Positions 6,843-16,132 of a DNA stretch of 64,000 bases are shown piece after piece. A model generated the notes under the pieces. It was given only the letters and a program-made list of their open reading frames with translations, did not search any database and had not been told where the DNA came from. The DNA is from Metallibacterium scheffleri (GTDB lineage: Bacteria > Pseudomonadota > Gammaproteobacteria > Xanthomonadales > Rhodanobacteraceae). The stretch is from the NCBI RefSeq assembly GCF_002077135.1, contig NZ_LDOS01000001.1:384219-448218 (forward strand), in the 5' to 3' direction. Numbering within the stretch: the first letter of the stretch is position 1; each line of letters opens with the position of its first letter. Both the position numbers and the translations under genes were made by a program.

Positions 6843-9746
6843 TTAGAAGCGGTAGTTGAAATCGACATAATACGAACGGCCGTAGATGTTGTAAGCGCCT
6901 TCGTTGTAGTAGGGCCAAGAAGTATCGCTCTTGTCGACTGGCGGCATGGTATCGAACAAGTTGTTGACCGTGAGGCCAATGCTGGCATCCGAACCAATGT
7001 CGTACTTGAACGTGGCGTTGTAGAGAATCCACGGTGGCAGAGTACCCGCACCGTAAGTCTGGTAGACAGTCGGATTATCTGCTGCCGCGCTGTTCGCGAG
7101 CTTGCCGTAGCGGATTGCCGTCAACGCTGTATCCCAGTTACCGACTGCCCAATTCAACGTGCCGCTGAGGATCGTCTTGTACTCAGGACCCAACGCCGAG
7201 CCACCCTGAGAATAAAGCGTGTCGTAGTAAGGGTTGTGCAGCAGATCGACGGTGGGCTCGCCAGGAGCTGCTTGAAATTGGTGTCTCAATGTAACGTTGT
7301 AATTACCATTCAGACTAAGCTCACCCCACTGGCCCAAGTCGTAGCGATAAGCAAGCGATGCAACGATGCCACTTACACGTTCAGACGCAATATTGACAGG
7401 CTGATAGCTAACGCTTAACAACTGTCCTGTGCTTGAGCGGCTAACCGCATTCAAAGCTGCAATGCAGACTGGCGAAGATGCCGGAATCTGACCAAGCAGG
7501 CACTGTGCTTCCTGAATTAGCAGGCTGTTGACGCTCTGGTACTGCACCTCGTTGCGAATGCGAATGTCGTAGTAATCGGCTTTGGCCGTAAAATTCGAGG
7601 TGGGCGACCAGACTACACCGCCGCCCCAACTTTTCGCCGTGATCGGGCTGAGAAATCGATTGGGATTTTGCTGCCCGGTAATTTGTACGTTATTTGCACT
7701 TGATTGCGAACAGGCAGAAAACGGAGTGCCTGGAGCATTTTTCTCGCACTTGTAGTAATCGGTAACAAACTGGAAATTACCACTGGGTCCGACAAAAACA
7801 TAACCCATATCCGGCATGCGGAACGCCGTCGAATAATTGGCCCTCAGCAGCAAAGTACTCAATGGTCTGAAAGCAAGTGCCACTTTGTAAGTGGGACGAC
7901 TCGAAGAGCTGCCACCATCGTTGTGGAAGCGGTCATATCGAGCCGAAACATCTGCGCTCAACATACTAAAAATCGGGATGTGAAACTCGACTGCGGCAGC
8001 ATACTGATTCCGGCGTCCACCGCCCGATGATGCGGTTTGCCCCCAAAATGCATGGCTGGTCAGCAGGGGGTTGGCAGGTAGCGACCAATTTTCATCCCCC
8101 GCTTGCAGCACAGCCGCAACTCCAACATTTCCGGCGGGCAACGCAAACAAATCAGTGTTGGTCACTTGCAAATTGACGTTCTGGGTATAGTCTTCGCTGC
8201 TACTATGGATGATGCCTGAGAACGCTTGATATTCAGCAGGCGTCACATTTTGATAGAAATTTTTGTAGTTGGGAGCGTAAACCGGATAACCGTAATTGGT
8301 GCCAAGTTTCGGCCCCAGAAATTGATTCTGGAAAAATGCATCGACTTTGGCGGTCAACGGATGCAGTTCATTGGTTGAAGTGTTGAGCTGCGAACGCGCA
8401 AAGAAAGCATCATAATTCCAGTTACTGCTACCCACGCTGCCTTTGATACCGCCATAGAAATTGTAGGAACGGTCCACTTCGTGAGTGGAATTGGTCAACA
8501 AACCGCCCACCTCTTCAGGCGAGAACAGCTCGAACGGGTTTTGAAAAGTGCCGGTATTTGCGTTGAAAATATAGCCGGGCGCCTGGCCATTATAAAATCC
8601 ATTGATGTTGGGCTCCCAAAAACTGTAAAACGGACCGACGCCATAATTCTGACTGTAAATGTCGAGCAACAAATTGCCATATAGCTCAGTGTGGTCATTA
8701 AGGCGAAATGTTCCTGACAAGTATGCGCTACCTTCTCGCGTCTTGTTCATCACCGTGTTATAGCCAGGTGCATATGGACTTCCGCATGCGTACCCATTAC
8801 CTACGTACTGACCTGGTGGTTGGCCCACACCTGTCACTGTCTCGCCGCGTACGGTAGTGCCGGCATACTGATTGGCAATATTTGCGCACGCATTGGGCGT
8901 GATACTGTTCGGATCTATGTAGTTGTTACCTGCGAACAGCGGGCCAACATCAAGAATGCCATAGGTAATGGAGGGCAAACCCGCCAGCTCGGGATTGGGG
9001 TTTGCAAATGTACTTGAGGCATAGCTACGTTGAAACTGATAAATCGGCTGTTGCTCCTGATATTGCAGACCATAAACCAAGCTGAGCGGGCCGTGGTCGT
9101 AGCCACCCACCAGCGAAAGTCGCTGTGACGAACCGCCGCCTTGCGAGAATCCACCTGCTTGGTAGTTGAAGTCCAAGCCGTGGGCATGTTTTTTGAGAAT
9201 GATATTGACCACGCCCGCGATTGCAGCCGAGCCGTAGATCGACGATTGGTTGCCGGGGACGATGTCAATGCGGCTGACCATCGCCAGCGGGATATTGGAA
9301 ATATCCGAGATATTGGCCTCGCCGTTGTACAACAGCGGATAACTGGCCAAGGGGTGGCCGTTGATCAGAAACAGTGTGAAATCAGGGGGCAGTCCTAGCA
9401 ACGAAATCGACTGTGCGCCTTGCGTGAAACTGGCGGATGTTGCCGCGCCTTGAACCTCGCCGGTGGCCAGCGGCTGCGCTCGCAGCGCCTGATAGATACT
9501 GGTGAACCCTTGGCGCTTGATGTTTTCCGCAGTGATGGTAATAGTCGGCGTGGCAGTGTTGATCTCGGCTGTGGGAATCAGCGAACCGGTGACCACCACC
9601 GCTTTCATCTCTTGCACTTTTTTCTTGTCTTGCTTCTGCGTGGTACCGGTCTGCGAATCCTGCGCGCGCACGGGCAGGGCATAGGCCGAGGCGGAGAGCG
9701 CGGCGACGATGGCCGCCGCCAACAACGAGCGTTGCATGGGCTTCAT
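6843..9746 (-). CDS. TonB-dependent outer-membrane receptor
   Basis: 967 residues from MKPMQRSLL; this start leaves a normal signal peptide (hydrophobic AAAIVAALSASAYAL, cleavage near VRAQD), so the in-frame Met at 9836 is unlikely. A TonB box-like stretch (AVVVTGS) at ~45 is followed by the plug domain, with RAQPLATGEVQG and VSRIDIVPGNQSSIYGS-AIAGVVNIILKK, then a long 22-strand-type barrel ending in aromatic YVDFNYRF. Such receptors import siderophores, vitamin B12, sugars or metals; the ligand is unknown. Base composition from ~6.9 to 9.4 kb is visibly AT-richer than its neighbours, suggesting horizontal acquisition. It has its own terminator. Confidence 0.93.
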   Translation of the reverse strand: MKPMQRSLLAAAIVAALSASAYALPVRAQDSQTGTTQKQDKKKVQEMKAVVVTGSLIPTAEINTATPTITITAENIKRQGFTSIYQALRAQPLATGEVQGAATSASFTQGAQSISLLGLPPDFTLFLINGHPLASYPLLYNGEANISDISNIPLAMVSRIDIVPGNQSSIYGSAAIAGVVNIILKKHAHGLDFNYQAGGFSQGGGSSQRLSLVGGYDHGPLSLVYGLQYQEQQPIYQFQRSYASSTFANPNPELAGLPSITYGILDVGPLFAGNNYIDPNSITPNACANIANQYAGTTVRGETVTGVGQPPGQYVGNGYACGSPYAPGYNTVMNKTREGSAYLSGTFRLNDHTELYGNLLLDIYSQNYGVGPFYSFWEPNINGFYNGQAPGYIFNANTGTFQNPFELFSPEEVGGLLTNSTHEVDRSYNFYGGIKGSVGSSNWNYDAFFARSQLNTSTNELHPLTAKVDAFFQNQFLGPKLGTNYGYPVYAPNYKNFYQNVTPAEYQAFSGIIHSSSEDYTQNVNLQVTNTDLFALPAGNVGVAAVLQAGDENWSLPANPLLTSHAFWGQTASSGGGRRNQYAAAVEFHIPIFSMLSADVSARYDRFHNDGGSSSSRPTYKVALAFRPLSTLLLRANYSTAFRMPDMGYVFVGPSGNFQFVTDYYKCEKNAPGTPFSACSQSSANNVQITGQQNPNRFLSPITAKSWGGGVVWSPTSNFTAKADYYDIRIRNEVQYQSVNSLLIQEAQCLLGQIPASSPVCIAALNAVSRSSTGQLLSVSYQPVNIASERVSGIVASLAYRYDLGQWGELSLNGNYNVTLRHQFQAAPGEPTVDLLHNPYYDTLYSQGGSALGPEYKTILSGTLNWAVGNWDTALTAIRYGKLANSAAADNPTVYQTYGAGTLPPWILYNATFKYDIGSDASIGLTVNNLFDTMPPVDKSDTSWPYYNEGAYNIYGRSYYVDFNYRF

Positions 9747-9809
9747 GGGTTCAAGACTCCGTGTGCGTGTGGGGCGAAGCATGCTGGCCGGCGTTGCCCG
9801 GCCGTAGCC

Positions 9810-9842
9810 AAAAGCCGTGATGCCGGCAACCGGCACGGCTTT
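9810..9842 (-). promoter_or_regulatory. 5'-UTR hairpin upstream of TonB receptor (possible attenuator)
   Basis: On the minus strand AAAGCCGTG and CACGGCTTTT enclose an inner CCGG-TTG-CCGG stem, about 65 bp before the receptor ATG; a second hairpin (GGCCGG-CCGGCC at 9786-9803) lies between it and the gene. The first looks like a weak intrinsic terminator with only four U residues. It may be an attenuator or the end of a short upstream transcript. Confidence 0.35.
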
Positions 9843-9979
9843 AACCCGAAGCTAACGCCAAACGCACAGGCCGTTCTACGGATTTGGCCGTGATGTAATC
9901 GATCTGTATGCGCGCCGACTGTGGTTTTGTAAGATTCGTGTCGCTGCGCCGCAGCAACATCGCGATTCCAGGCTGCGTT

Positions 9980-10891
9980 TCAATGCAGCCAATGCACGCC
10001 CAGCGGCAGGAGCAGCAGCATCAGCACGATGCCGTAGCTCACCATCGCCGCGGCGAGGCGCGGCGCCAGCCCGGCCATCGCGGCCAGCGCTGCGGCGGTG
10101 ATCATCGGCGGCATCGCCGATTCCAGCACGCCGGTCTGCGCGGCCGCGCCGTGCAGGCCGAGCAGCGGTGCCAGCAGCAGCGCCAGCGCCGGCAGTGCCA
10201 GCATCTTCAGCAGCAGGCCGCAACCCAGCGCGCCCAGATGTTCGCGGTCCGGCAGCAGCTTGAGCTGCAGGCCGATGGCCAGCGCCACCAGTGGCAGCAA
10301 GGCCGCAGCCAGCGGCTGCAGCATCCCCGTCAGCCAGTGCGGCAATGATGCCGGCGCGATGGCCAGAGCCAGCAACAGCGCCAGAAACGCCGGAAAGGTG
10401 AGCACCCGGCGCAGGATGTGCAGCGGCCGTGGGCGCACGCCATGGCCGTAAGCCGCCAACACCACCACGCCGTACGTGGAGAGGATCAGGAACGAGCCGA
10501 ACTGGTCGTAGGCCACCGCGTAGGGCAGCGCCGCATCACCCAGCACCGCGCGCGTCAGCGGATAGCCGAGGTACGAGGTATTGCCCAGCGGCACGGTCAG
10601 CAGCAGCGCGCCGGTGACCGCGCGCGGCCAGCGCAGCACACGCGCCAGCAGCCACACTGCCAGCGCCGCGACCAGCAGCAGCAACCACGGCAGCAGCGCC
10701 ACCGCCACCAGTTCGCGGCCGAGCTGCAGGCGCGAGGCATACAGCAGCACCATCGCCGGCAGGTTGACGTACAGCACCACCAGGTTGAGCGTGTCGGCGG
10801 CGCGCTCGGGCAGCACGCGCCGCCACGCCAGCACGCGGCCGATGACGATCAGCAACAGCAGAAACGCGAAAGTGGCGACCGGCAACTGCAT
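9980..10891 (-). CDS. AEC-family (auxin efflux carrier-like) permease
   Basis: 303-residue integral membrane protein with about ten hydrophobic segments in two five-helix repeats. TLNLVVLYVNLPAMVLLYAS in the first repeat and GNTSYLGYPL in the middle are characteristic of AEC transporters, which move organic acids such as malate or malonate in bacteria. It stands alone, with hairpin repeats on its upstream side (10968-11018). The substrate cannot be predicted. Confidence 0.88.
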   Translation of the reverse strand: MQLPVATFAFLLLLIVIGRVLAWRRVLPERAADTLNLVVLYVNLPAMVLLYASRLQLGRELVAVALLPWLLLLVAALAVWLLARVLRWPRAVTGALLLTVPLGNTSYLGYPLTRAVLGDAALPYAVAYDQFGSFLILSTYGVVVLAAYGHGVRPRPLHILRRVLTFPAFLALLLALAIAPASLPHWLTGMLQPLAAALLPLVALAIGLQLKLLPDREHLGALGCGLLLKMLALPALALLLAPLLGLHGAAAQTGVLESAMPPMITAAALAAMAGLAPRLAAAMVSYGIVLMLLLLPLGVHWLH

Positions 10892-10967
10892 GCGATGGCC
10901 TCGTCCGGAATGACGCTCAAGGAGCGGGAATCATCAGGCCAATCCAAGTCCCGTGCTCTGCACGCGC

Positions 10968-11018
10968 TGGATCCCCGCCCCCGCCTTCGCGGGGGCAGAC
11001 TCTGCGCGCGAATGACGA
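10968..11018. repeat. Hairpin repeat, diverged copy
   Basis: Starts CTGGATCCCCGCC and ends GAATGACG, with the stem CCCCCGCC-TTC-GCGGGGG. It is a longer, imperfect relative of the repeats at 2389-2472 and 11451-11481. Confidence 0.6.
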
Positions 11019-11064
11019 GCGCGGTGGCGCGGCTCCCTGTCTGGCCTGCTGATACACTGCGAGC

Positions 11065-11307
11065 ATGACGGCAAACACGGAAAATCTGATCCTTGAACTT
11101 CTGCGTGTCATGCGCGCGGACATCACCTCGATCAAGGACGGCATGCGTGAGGTGAAAGGGCGCCTGACCAGTCTCGAAGCCGCCATTGCAGCGCTGCGCC
11201 GCGATCATCTGGGCGCGCAGGAAGATGTGTATCGCCAGCAGGCTGCCATCGATCGATTGGCGGAGCGCATGGATCGCGTGGAAAAGCGGCTCGAGCTGCA
11301 GGACTAG
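11065..11307 (+). CDS. Small coiled-coil protein of unknown function
   Basis: 80 residues, almost entirely predicted helix with heptad spacing: LRVMRADITSIKDGMREVKG, then LTSLEAAIAALRRDH and IDRLAERMDRVEKRLEL. No signal peptide or membrane segment. It is bracketed by hairpin repeats and has no partner gene on its strand. Similar short coiled-coil proteins occur widely without known function; it could be an oligomerising accessory factor. It is treated as real because the frame is open over a coherent amphipathic protein. Confidence 0.65.
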   Translation: MTANTENLILELLRVMRADITSIKDGMREVKGRLTSLEAAIAALRRDHLGAQEDVYRQQAAIDRLAERMDRVEKRLELQD

Positions 11308-11450
11308 CCTGGCGCGCGCAAGGCAACCCATTCAAGAGCGGCAGGCGCGGGCAGGAAGCCCCGTTTTTCGTCATCTCCGCGCAGAGCCTGCCCGACGAAG
11401 ATACAGGGCGGGACATGCCCCTGCCTTTCGGCATCCCCGCGTTCCTGTTG

Positions 11451-11481
11451 CCTGGATCCCCGCCTACGCGGGGATGACGGG
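11451..11481. repeat. Hairpin repeat copy
   Basis: CCTGGATCCCCGCC-TAC-GCGGGGATGACGGG, a clean copy of the repeat family also seen at 2389-2472. It lies at the 3' side of speE (35 bp past its stop) and could form a terminator-like stem there. The rest of 11308-11515 shows no gene. Confidence 0.75.
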
Positions 11482-11515
11482 CCGGGTCGCGATGACCAGC
11501 CAGGAAACTCGGGTA

Positions 11516-12370
11516 TCAGCCGTCGCGCAGCGCCGCGCGCAAAAACTCGGGCGCACTCAAGGCCGCGCGGTGCACGCCGGCGTTGTAGTAGCGCGTGGCG
11601 AACGGCCTGGCTTCGGCATCGGCCTCGCGGAAGGCACCGATCGCCGCCGCGCCCTTGCGCGCCAGCGTGCAGCTCCACCAGCCGGTGGGATAGCACGGCT
11701 GCGGAAACGGCAGCGTCGCCATGGCGCCGAAACCGGCCTGGCGCATGGCCGCGCGCATGCTCTGGATCAAGGCCAGATGCGCCAGCGGCGATTCGGATTG
11801 CTGCACCAGCACGCCGCCCTCGCCCAGCGCGCGCTGGCAACTGCGGTAGAAGGCCGCGTTGAACAGGCCCTCGGCGGGACCCACCGGATCGGTTGAGTCG
11901 ACGATGACCACATCCACCGAGCCCGGCGCGCACTCGGCCATATACTGGATGCCATCGGCGAAGCGCAGCTCGGCGCGCGGGTCGCCGTTGGCCTCGCACA
12001 GCTCGGGAAAGTGCTGCTCGGCCAGGCGCGTCACGCGCTCGTCGATCTCCACCTGCACCGCATGCTCCACCTCGGCGTGGCGCAGCACCTCGCGCAGCGT
12101 GCCGCAATCGCCGCCGCCGATGATCACCACGCGCTTCGGCGCCGCATGCGTGTACAGCGCCGGGTGCACGATCATCTCGTGGTACAGGAAATTGTCGCGC
12201 GTGGTGACCATCATGCAGCCATCGATCACCATCAGCTTGCCCCAGTCGGTGCTGTCGTAGATGGCGATGGTCTGGTAGGGCGTGGTTTCCTCGTGCAGTT
12301 TGGCGCGCAGGCGAAAGCCGATGGACGACCCGCTGGGGGCGTGATGCTCGGTGAACCAGGTCTCGCTCAT
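11516..12370 (-). CDS. speE: Polyamine aminopropyltransferase (spermidine synthase)
   Basis: 284 residues, the usual length for bacterial SpeE, which transfers an aminopropyl group from decarboxylated S-adenosylmethionine to putrescine in the cytoplasm. Family motifs include YQTIAIYDSTDWGKLMVIDG, the nucleotide loop IIGGGDCGTLREVL around residue 85, and IVDSTDPVGPA with the catalytic aspartate. It starts at 12370 with the expected MSETWFTE. It is divergent from speA 194 bp away, so one intergenic region probably serves both polyamine genes. Confidence 0.96.
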   Translation of the reverse strand: MSETWFTEHHAPSGSSIGFRLRAKLHEETTPYQTIAIYDSTDWGKLMVIDGCMMVTTRDNFLYHEMIVHPALYTHAAPKRVVIIGGGDCGTLREVLRHAEVEHAVQVEIDERVTRLAEQHFPELCEANGDPRAELRFADGIQYMAECAPGSVDVVIVDSTDPVGPAEGLFNAAFYRSCQRALGEGGVLVQQSESPLAHLALIQSMRAAMRQAGFGAMATLPFPQPCYPTGWWSCTLARKGAAAIGAFREADAEARPFATRYYNAGVHRAALSAPEFLRAALRDG

Positions 12371-12564
12371 GGCGCGCGCTCACAGGGTTGAAGAGGCGCG
12401 ATTGTAGCGGGCGGCGGCGCGCGCTCCGCGATGCGCGCGCCGCCGCCGGCTACACTACGCACGCCATCGACCCCGCGGCGTGCAAGGCTTCCGGTCGAGG
12501 TTGCCCGCGCGTCCAGGCCCGCCGCTGCGATGCCATCCACTCGATGACCACGGGAGAGCCCGCC

Positions 12565-14463
12565 ATGCCGGAACACTGGGATCGCGACGCCGCGCGCCAC
12601 ACCTATGCCATGCCCTACTGGAGCGATGGCTATTTCGATATCGACGAACAGGGCCGCGTCAGCGCGCGTCCGCGGGGCGACGCCGGCCCCGCGCTGGCGC
12701 TGGCCGATGCCGTGGCCGCGGCGCGCGCGAGCGGCTTGCGTCTGCCGCTGCTGCTGCGCTTTCCCGACATCCTGCACCATCGCCGCGCGCGCCTGCAGCA
12801 GGCTTTCGCCGCCGCGATGACGACGCACGGCTATCGCGGCGGCTACACCGCGGTGTATCCGATCAAGGTCAACCAGCAGCGCGGTGTGGCCGGCGAACTG
12901 GCCGCCGGCGGCGATCCCGCCGACTTCGGCCTGGAGGCCGGCTCCAAGCCCGAGCTGCTGGCCGTGCTGGGCATCGCCAAGCCGGGCAGTCTGGTGGTGT
13001 GCAACGGCTACAAGGACGCCGAGTACATCCGCCTGGCGCTGATCGGCCGGCGCATGGGGCTGGACGTGGTGATCGTCATCGAGAAGCCCTCCGAGCTGGA
13101 GCACGTGCTGCGCGAATCCGCCGCGCTGCACGTGGCGCCGCTGCTCGGCGTGCGCATGCGCCTGGCCACGCTGGGCGCCGGCAAATGGCAGAACACCGGC
13201 GGCGACAAGGCCAAGTTCGGCCTCACCCCGCGGCAATTGCTGGACCTGCTGGCGCGGCTGCGCGCGGCGGGCCTGGGCGACGCGCTGCAACTGCTGCATT
13301 TCCACATGGGCTCGCAATTGTCCAACCTGCGCGACATCGCCTCGGGCATGCGCGAGGCCGGGCAGTATCTGGTGCAGCTCGCGCGGCAGGACGTGAACTT
13401 GCGCTGGGTCGATGTCGGCGGCGGTCTCGGCGTCGATTACGAAGGCACGCGCTCGCGCTCGTCCTGCTCGGTCAATTACGCCATCGAGCAGTATGCGCAG
13501 GCCATCGTGCAGCCGCTGGCCGAACTGTGCGCCGCGGCCGCGCTGACGCCGCCGCGCATCGTCACCGAAGCCGGGCGCGCGATGACCGCGCATCACGCCG
13601 TGCTGATCGCCAACGTCAGCGAGGTGGAACCCGCGCCGCATGGCGCGCGCGCCGCGCTGGCCGCCGACGCGCCAGCGGCGCTGCGCCATCTGCACGCGCT
13701 GCACGCCGAACTGGCCGCGCGCCCAGCCACCGAGATTTATCTCGAGGCCCAGCAGCACCACGCCGAGGGTCTGGCCCTGTTCGCGCTGGGCCAGCTCGAC
13801 CTGGCGCAGCGCGCCGCGCTGGACGATGTGTTCCACGCCCTCGCCCACGCCGTGCGCGCGCGCCTGGACCCGCACGAGCGCGCGCAGCGCGCGCTGCTGG
13901 ACGAACTCGACGAGAAACTCGTGGACAAATACTTCGTCAATTTCTCGGTGTTCGAATCGATCCCCGATGTCTGGGCCATCGACCAGATCTTCCCCATCGT
14001 GCCCATTGCCGGGCTCGACCGGAAACCCGCGCGGCGTGGCGTGATCGCCGATCTCACCTGCGATTCGGACGGGCGCATCGACCACTACGTGGATGCCGGC
14101 GGCGTCGACGTGAGCCTGCCGCTGCACGCGCTGCCCGACGATCCCGGGTCGCCGTATTGCCTGGGCATCTTCATGGTCGGCGCGTACCAGGAAACCCTGG
14201 GCGACATCCACAACCTGTTCGGCGACACCGACGCGGTGAACGTGCGCGTCGGCGCCGATGGCCGGCCCGTGCTCAGCCACCACCGCCGCGGTGACAGCGC
14301 CGCGCTGATGCTGGAGTACGTCGGCTACGACCTGGCCGCGTTGCGCGAAACCTGGCGCCAGCGTCTGCACGACGCCGGACTCGACACCGCGCAGGCCGCG
14401 CCGCTGCTGGCCGCGTTGCAGGCCGGCGTGGACGGCTATACCTATCTGGCCACGCCGGCGTGA
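12565..14463 (+). CDS. speA: Biosynthetic arginine decarboxylase
   Basis: 632 residues; a PLP-dependent fold-III decarboxylase converting arginine to agmatine for putrescine synthesis. The start at 12565 (MPEHWDRD) follows GGGAG at a good spacing and gives the normal family length, so the upstream Mets at 12388 and 12544 were rejected. The PLP lysine is K101 in YPIKVNQQ; other family features are GFGLEAGSKPEL-like sequence, LHFHMGSQ and the active-site DVGGGLGVDYEG. Its TGA overlaps the GTG start of the next gene (GTGA). With divergent speE it forms a polyamine locus. Confidence 0.96.
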   Translation: MPEHWDRDAARHTYAMPYWSDGYFDIDEQGRVSARPRGDAGPALALADAVAAARASGLRLPLLLRFPDILHHRRARLQQAFAAAMTTHGYRGGYTAVYPIKVNQQRGVAGELAAGGDPADFGLEAGSKPELLAVLGIAKPGSLVVCNGYKDAEYIRLALIGRRMGLDVVIVIEKPSELEHVLRESAALHVAPLLGVRMRLATLGAGKWQNTGGDKAKFGLTPRQLLDLLARLRAAGLGDALQLLHFHMGSQLSNLRDIASGMREAGQYLVQLARQDVNLRWVDVGGGLGVDYEGTRSRSSCSVNYAIEQYAQAIVQPLAELCAAAALTPPRIVTEAGRAMTAHHAVLIANVSEVEPAPHGARAALAADAPAALRHLHALHAELAARPATEIYLEAQQHHAEGLALFALGQLDLAQRAALDDVFHALAHAVRARLDPHERAQRALLDELDEKLVDKYFVNFSVFESIPDVWAIDQIFPIVPIAGLDRKPARRGVIADLTCDSDGRIDHYVDAGGVDVSLPLHALPDDPGSPYCLGIFMVGAYQETLGDIHNLFGDTDAVNVRVGADGRPVLSHHRRGDSAALMLEYVGYDLAALRETWRQRLHDAGLDTAQAAPLLAALQAGVDGYTYLATPA

Positions 14464-15419
14464 ACACGCCGTCCGCGTGCAGCGTGCCGCGGGCCGTGGC
14501 CGCGCTGCGCCGCGGCGAGGTGATCGGCCTGCCCACCGAAACCGTGTACGGCCTCGCCGCCGACGCCGGCAACGCGCAGGCGGTGGCGCGCGTGTTCGCG
14601 CTCAAGCAGCGCCCGGCCGACCACCCGCTGATCGTGCATCTGGGCAGCGTCGCGCAACTGGACGCCTGGGCGCGCGCGGTGCCCGAGGCCGCGCGCGTGC
14701 TGGTCGCGCGCTACTGGCCGGGGCCGCTGACCCTGGTGCTGCCGCGCGCCGCGCGGGTGCTCGACGCGGTCACCGGCGGCCAAGACACGGTGGCGCTGCG
14801 CATGCCCGCGCATCCGCTGGCGCGCGCCGTGCTGGATGCCTTCGGCGGCGCGCTGGCAGCGCCCTCGGCCAACCGCTTCGGGCGCATCAGCCCGACGCGA
14901 CCCGAGCACGTGCGCGCGGAGTTCGGCGCGGCCGTACCCTGCGTGCTCGACGGCGGGGCGTGTGCGGTGGGCATCGAATCGACCATCCTCGATCTCAGCC
15001 GTGCCACGCCGCGCATCCTGCGCCCCGGCGCGATCACCCGCGCCATGCTCGAAGCCGCGCTGGGCGTGACCGTGGCCGCAGGCGCCGATGCCGCCGCGCC
15101 GCGCGTGTCCGGTAGCCTGCCCGCGCACTACGCGCCGCGCACGCCGCTGCGACTGCTGCCGCGCGCCGAACTACTCGCGCAAGTCGGCGCGCCCGGCGTG
15201 CTGGTGCTCGGTCACGGCTTCGCGCTGCCGCCGCAAGCCGGGCTGCGTCTGCCAACCACTGCCGCCGGCTACGCGCAGGCGTTGTACGCGGCGCTGCGCG
15301 AACTGGATGCGCGCGGCGCGCGCGTGATCCTGGTCGAGCAGGTACCCGATGCGCCCGAATGGGCCGGGGTGCGCGATCGCCTCGCCCGCGCCGCGGCGGG
15401 CGCGGGCGCCGCGGATTGA
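14460..15419 (+). CDS. tsaC: Threonylcarbamoyl-AMP synthase (Sua5-type)
   Basis: 319 residues, so the long Sua5 form rather than short TsaC. The N-terminal YrdC domain has GEVIGLPTETVYGLAADA, KQRPADHPLIVH, RYWPGPLTLVL and SANRFGRISPT; the C-terminal ~100 residues form the Sua5 domain after a linker containing SGSLPAHYAPRTPL. It makes L-threonylcarbamoyl-AMP from threonine, bicarbonate and ATP for the t6A37 tRNA modification. It starts with GTG at 14460, overlapping the speA stop, implying translational coupling. The mutual function is not obvious. Confidence 0.93.
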   Translation: MNTPSACSVPRAVAALRRGEVIGLPTETVYGLAADAGNAQAVARVFALKQRPADHPLIVHLGSVAQLDAWARAVPEAARVLVARYWPGPLTLVLPRAARVLDAVTGGQDTVALRMPAHPLARAVLDAFGGALAAPSANRFGRISPTRPEHVRAEFGAAVPCVLDGGACAVGIESTILDLSRATPRILRPGAITRAMLEAALGVTVAAGADAAAPRVSGSLPAHYAPRTPLRLLPRAELLAQVGAPGVLVLGHGFALPPQAGLRLPTTAAGYAQALYAALRELDARGARVILVEQVPDAPEWAGVRDRLARAAAGAGAAD

Positions 15420-15425
15420 ACGCGG

Positions 15426-15959
15426 TCAGCTCGCATCCGCGTCCACGCCCAGTCCCTGCGCGATGCGGTTGACGAAATTGAAGTACGCGGTGATCAGGTT
15501 CACGCGCAGGATGTCGGCATCATCCAGGCCCTGTGCGCGCAGTGCGGCGATGTCCCCGGCGCGCAGCGCATGCGGCTGCAGGGTGAGCTTGCGCGCGTAC
15601 AACGCGATGGCGCGCTGACGCGCGTCGGCGATGGTCTCGGGCGCGGCGCGCACGGCCTGCAGCGCGTCATCTTCCTCGATGTAGTACTGCAGGCGCCCCA
15701 GATGTTCGCGCACGCAATAGCCGCAGCCGTTGGCCGCCGACACCACCACGGCGATGATCTCGCGCTCGTCGCGCGGCACGCCGCCTGGCGCGAACATCAG
15801 GTGCGAATACAGCGCCAGGTGTTGCTGCAACGCTTCGACATCCAGGCCTTGCGCCTCGATGATCGGCGTGGACTGGCCGCGGCGTGCGCGCAGGTCGGCA
15901 TAAAACGCGGCCAGGGCGCCGTCGGCGTGGGCTTCGTCGATGCTGTTGATCCACGCCAT
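15426..15959 (-). CDS. AhpD-like peroxidase-related enzyme (carboxymuconolactone decarboxylase family)
   Basis: 177 residues starting MAWINSIDEA at 15959. The active-site signature C79-x2-C82-x3-H86 (NGCGYCVREHLG) is that of AhpD-like alkylhydroperoxidases, in which the thiols reduce peroxides or support peroxiredoxins. Length and the N-terminal DEA..G.L..FY pattern fit the uncharacterised peroxidase-related enzyme subfamily. It is convergent with the tsaC gene, with only 6 bp between the stops. The physiological reductant and substrate are unknown. Confidence 0.88.
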   Translation of the reverse strand: MAWINSIDEAHADGALAAFYADLRARRGQSTPIIEAQGLDVEALQQHLALYSHLMFAPGGVPRDEREIIAVVVSAANGCGYCVREHLGRLQYYIEEDDALQAVRAAPETIADARQRAIALYARKLTLQPHALRAGDIAALRAQGLDDADILRVNLITAYFNFVNRIAQGLGVDADAS

Positions 15960-16132
15960 GCGGCGGCTCTCCGGGCGCCGCGCCGGATGCGCGGCCGTGG
16001 CGGGCATCTTCCCATGCGTCGTTGTGCGCTTGGCAAGTACGCATCCGCATCGCGCACAATCACGCATCGGGCGCCACGAACGGTTCGCCCGGCCCCCGGC
16101 ACTACCGCCATCCAGATCAGGAATCGCAACGC

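Noticed and set aside
2389-11481. CRISPR-like repeats
   Set aside because: The repeated hairpins are dispersed, of variable length and not regularly spaced; no cas genes are present.
12367-14370. Long minus-strand open frame (667 codons)
   Set aside because: Exactly antisense to speA; a typical high-GC shadow frame rich in Ala, Arg, Gln and His with no recognisable domain.
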